Shown in pieces: positions 62,836-64,000 of a stretch of DNA of 64,000 nt. The DNA is from Weeksellaceae bacterium (GTDB taxonomy: Bacteria > Bacteroidota > Bacteroidia > Flavobacteriales > Weeksellaceae): positions 1-64,000 of the forward strand of contig JAKLPS010000025.1 of assembly GCA_022013695.1 (NCBI GenBank), given 5' to 3'. How positions within the stretch are numbered: position 1 is the first letter of the stretch; every line of letters starts with the position of its first letter. The notes beneath the pieces were generated by a model. The model searched no databases and had not been told where the DNA came from. It saw only the letters and a list, made by a program, of their open reading frames with translations. A program made the translations under genes and the position numbers.

Positions 62836-62880
62836 TAGTCAATATTTTCAATTCGATATAAAACAAAAGTTTAAACAAAT

Positions 62881-63078
62881 CTCCGTTGGTTTGAAACAAG
62901 TCTGTTTGTAACCAAAGAAGAACTCCGGAAGTGTCCCGCAAGTTGTTTGAAACAAAATGCAATCGCAGGAAGTTTAAAACAAGGTTGTTTGTAACCAGCG
63001 GAGGACGCCGAAAGTCTCCCGCAAGTTGTTTGAAACAAAATGCAGTCGCAGGAGGTTTAAAACAAGGTTGTTTGTAAC
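62881..63078. repeat. 83-bp tandem repeat, about 2.4 copies
   Basis: The unit starting TCCCGCAAGTTG recurs at 62934 and 63017. TGTTTGTAAC recurs at 62903, 62986 and 63069, always 83 bp apart. The second (partial) copy differs from the first at 2 of 62 bases; the upstream copy is more diverged. Inside each unit GTTTGAAAC, GTTTAAAAC and GTTTGTAAC alternate, and AAACAAGGTTGTTT is a perfect short palindrome. No gene is seen in it. Confidence 0.75.
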
Positions 63079-63099
63079 AAAATGCAAATTAGTTAGGCA

Positions 63100-63127
63100 A
63101 TAAAAAAGGAAGCAGATTTTGCTTCCT
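63100..63127 (-). terminator. Terminator after the YoeB pair
   Basis: On the minus strand AAGGAAGCA pairs with TGCTTCCTT and is followed by T4ATT. The stem is 9 bp. Confidence 0.8.
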
Positions 63128-63138
63128 TGATTTTTGTT

Positions 63139-63396
63139 TTAATAGTGACCTTTTAGAGATTCGATATAAATAATTTCGTCAATTACTTCATAAACAATTC
63201 TGTGTTCCATATTGATTCTTCTGCTCCAAGAACCACTCAAACTGTATTTCAAAGGTTCTGGTTTGCCCATTCCTTCAAACGGATTTTGTTGAATGCTTTT
63301 TAAGATGTCAGAAATTTTCTTTTGAATAAATTTATTTCCGGACTTTCTCCAAAATTCTAGATCCTTTTCGGCTTGTTTGGTAAATTCTATTTCCAT
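63139..63396 (-). CDS. Txe/YoeB family toxin
   Basis: An 85-residue type II toxin that cuts mRNA at the ribosome. FTKQAEKDLEFWRKSG and the C-terminal EHRIVYEVIDEIIYIESLKGHY (split by family blocks) match YoeB; the catalytic Glu, the Arg in EHRIVYEV and His84 next to the terminal Tyr are all present, so it should be active. It overlaps the antitoxin gene by 10 nt. E. coli YoeB is 84 residues. Confidence 0.93.
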   Translation of the reverse strand: MEIEFTKQAEKDLEFWRKSGNKFIQKKISDILKSIQQNPFEGMGKPEPLKYSLSGSWSRRINMEHRIVYEVIDEIIYIESLKGHY

Positions 63397-63581
63397 AGAT
63401 CTTTGAGAGCGATCTTTTTGGTTTCACCATTTGAGATTTCTTTTCTTGATTTTTCAATCTTGGAAACAAAATCTTTGTTGTAAGCATCTTCATTCTCGAC
63501 GAAATCTACTTCCATCGCTTTAAGAATGGTCTTAATTTTCGCCAGTTCTTTTTTGTTTTTTGGATTTATAGTAATTGTCAT
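63387..63581 (-). CDS. DUF2683 family antitoxin
   Basis: A 64-residue partner of the YoeB toxin, first gene of the pair on the minus strand. It begins MTITINPKNKKELAKIKTIL and has a charged middle with EDAYNKDFVSKIEKSRKE, the pattern of small Bacteroidota antitoxins (DUF2683). There is no clear DNA-binding motif. The 10-nt overlap with the toxin ensures coupled translation. Confidence 0.85.
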   Translation of the reverse strand: MTITINPKNKKELAKIKTILKAMEVDFVENEDAYNKDFVSKIEKSRKEISNGETKKIALKDLWK

Positions 63582-63613
63582 CTTTAAATTTGCATTAAAA
63601 TTAATAAAAATAT

Positions 63614-64000
63614 TTATATCAAACTCCTGATTTTGGCAATCATATCATCGCCCAATTTATCGGCTTCTTCCTGAGAAAAAGCCTCCGTGTAAATTCTGAT
63701 AATCGGTTCTGTATTCGATTTTCTGAGGTGAACCCAATTTTTCGGGAAATCGATTTTGACACCGTCAACCGTTGAGATTTCTTCGTTTTTATATTCTTCC
63801 TGAACTTTCGTTAATAAAGCATCAACGTGGATATCCCGAGTCAGTTCGATTTTCTTTTTGCCCATAAAATAACTTGGATAAGTCGCTCTCAATTCCGAAA
63901 CTGTTTTGTTTTCTTTGGCCAAATGTGTCAAGAATAATGCAATGCCAACCAAAGAATCACGACCGTAATGCAGCTCTGGATAGATGATGCCTCCGTTTCC
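63614..64000 (-). CDS. glmM: Phosphoglucosamine mutase, C-terminal part (runs off the window)
   Basis: The last 128 codons of an alpha-D-phosphohexomutase; the gene continues beyond base 64000. The visible part starts NGGIIYPELHYGRDSLVGIALF, split at GRDS, the sugar-binding loop with the Glu and Gly-rich turn, and ends with the phosphate-binding loop RKSNTEPIIRIYTEA. This fits GlmM, which makes glucosamine 1-phosphate for peptidoglycan and LPS, but phosphomannomutases are very similar and cannot be excluded from this part alone. It lies 33 nt upstream of the antitoxin gene on the same strand. Confidence 0.85.
   Translation of the reverse strand, partial: GNGGIIYPELHYGRDSLVGIALFLTHLAKENKTVSELRATYPSYFMGKKKIELTRDIHVDALLTKVQEEYKNEEISTVDGVKIDFPKNWVHLRKSNTEPIIRIYTEAFSQEEADKLGDDMIAKIRSLI

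Noticed and set aside
62881-63078. CRISPR-like array
   Set aside because: The units are 83 bp and head-to-tail without unique spacers, and there are no cas genes, so it is a plain tandem repeat.

Overview
The window comes from a member of the Bacteroidota, class Flavobacteriia, most likely of the Chryseobacterium/Epilithonimonas/Kaistella clade (Weeksellaceae). The evidence is the gene content: GldH, a T9SS type A sorting domain, Bacteroidota-type omega and BamD/PorD genes, alternative complex III (ActA-F), RicT and GH3 proteins. Many genes are also preceded by the Bacteroidota promoter element TAnnTTTG. Almost all of it reads as ordinary chromosomal backbone, with small accessory patches.

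Layout. 0.1-5.1 kb: a GxxExxY protein, then the end of the division cluster (ftsQ, ftsA, ftsZ). 5.2-11.4 kb: YqeY, a secreted protein, a bacilliredoxin, prs-rplY, a T9SS cargo protein and a first GH3 acyl-adenylase. 11.4-16.8 kb (minus strand): bamD-rpoZ, a terminator, then coaBC, porD-like and recN. 17-25.7 kb: lepA, a lipoprotein, an M14 peptidase, pepT, sufE and two glycosyltransferases, with a convergent VanZ gene. 25.9-26.2 kb: three tRNA-Val genes. 26.3-30.5 kb (minus): folC and a TonB/ExbB group with no ExbD. 30.7-37.2 kb: M1 peptidase, coaX, tadA, an Rrf2 regulator, a GDSL lipoprotein and a FadL porin. 37.6-43.4 kb: ricT-gldH-PBP1A, overlapping end to end, then selO. 43.4-46.6 kb: accessory patch with a RelE-like toxin-antitoxin pair, a Fic protein with a striking operator, and a membrane protein. 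46.9-56 kb: SPOR protein and actABCDEF. 56-64 kb: an exonuclease, a SufT-like protein, a Cys-less OsmC homologue, HMG-CoA lyase, a second GH3 protein, an MFS transporter, a YdcF protein, a YoeB toxin-antitoxin pair and the 3' part of a phosphoglucosamine mutase gene running off the window edge.

The most interesting signals are mostly non-coding. (1) Two copies of a 9-11-9 palindrome flank the promoter of the fic gene, whose protein ends in a winged helix. (2) A 185-bp MITE-like element has inverted termini and near-perfect 8-bp flanking repeats. (3) A dispersed hairpin element occurs twice with conserved flanks and a variable core. (4) An 83-bp tandem repeat lies beside a toxin-antitoxin locus. 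(5) Alternative hairpins can form between ftsA and ftsZ. Among proteins, the ExbB-like subunit without ExbD between two TonB-like proteins that share a new-looking Cys-paired C-terminal domain, and an OsmC homologue with serine at both catalytic cysteine positions, deserve a second look. I see no CRISPR array, phage or intact insertion sequence, and no clear multi-gene defence system.
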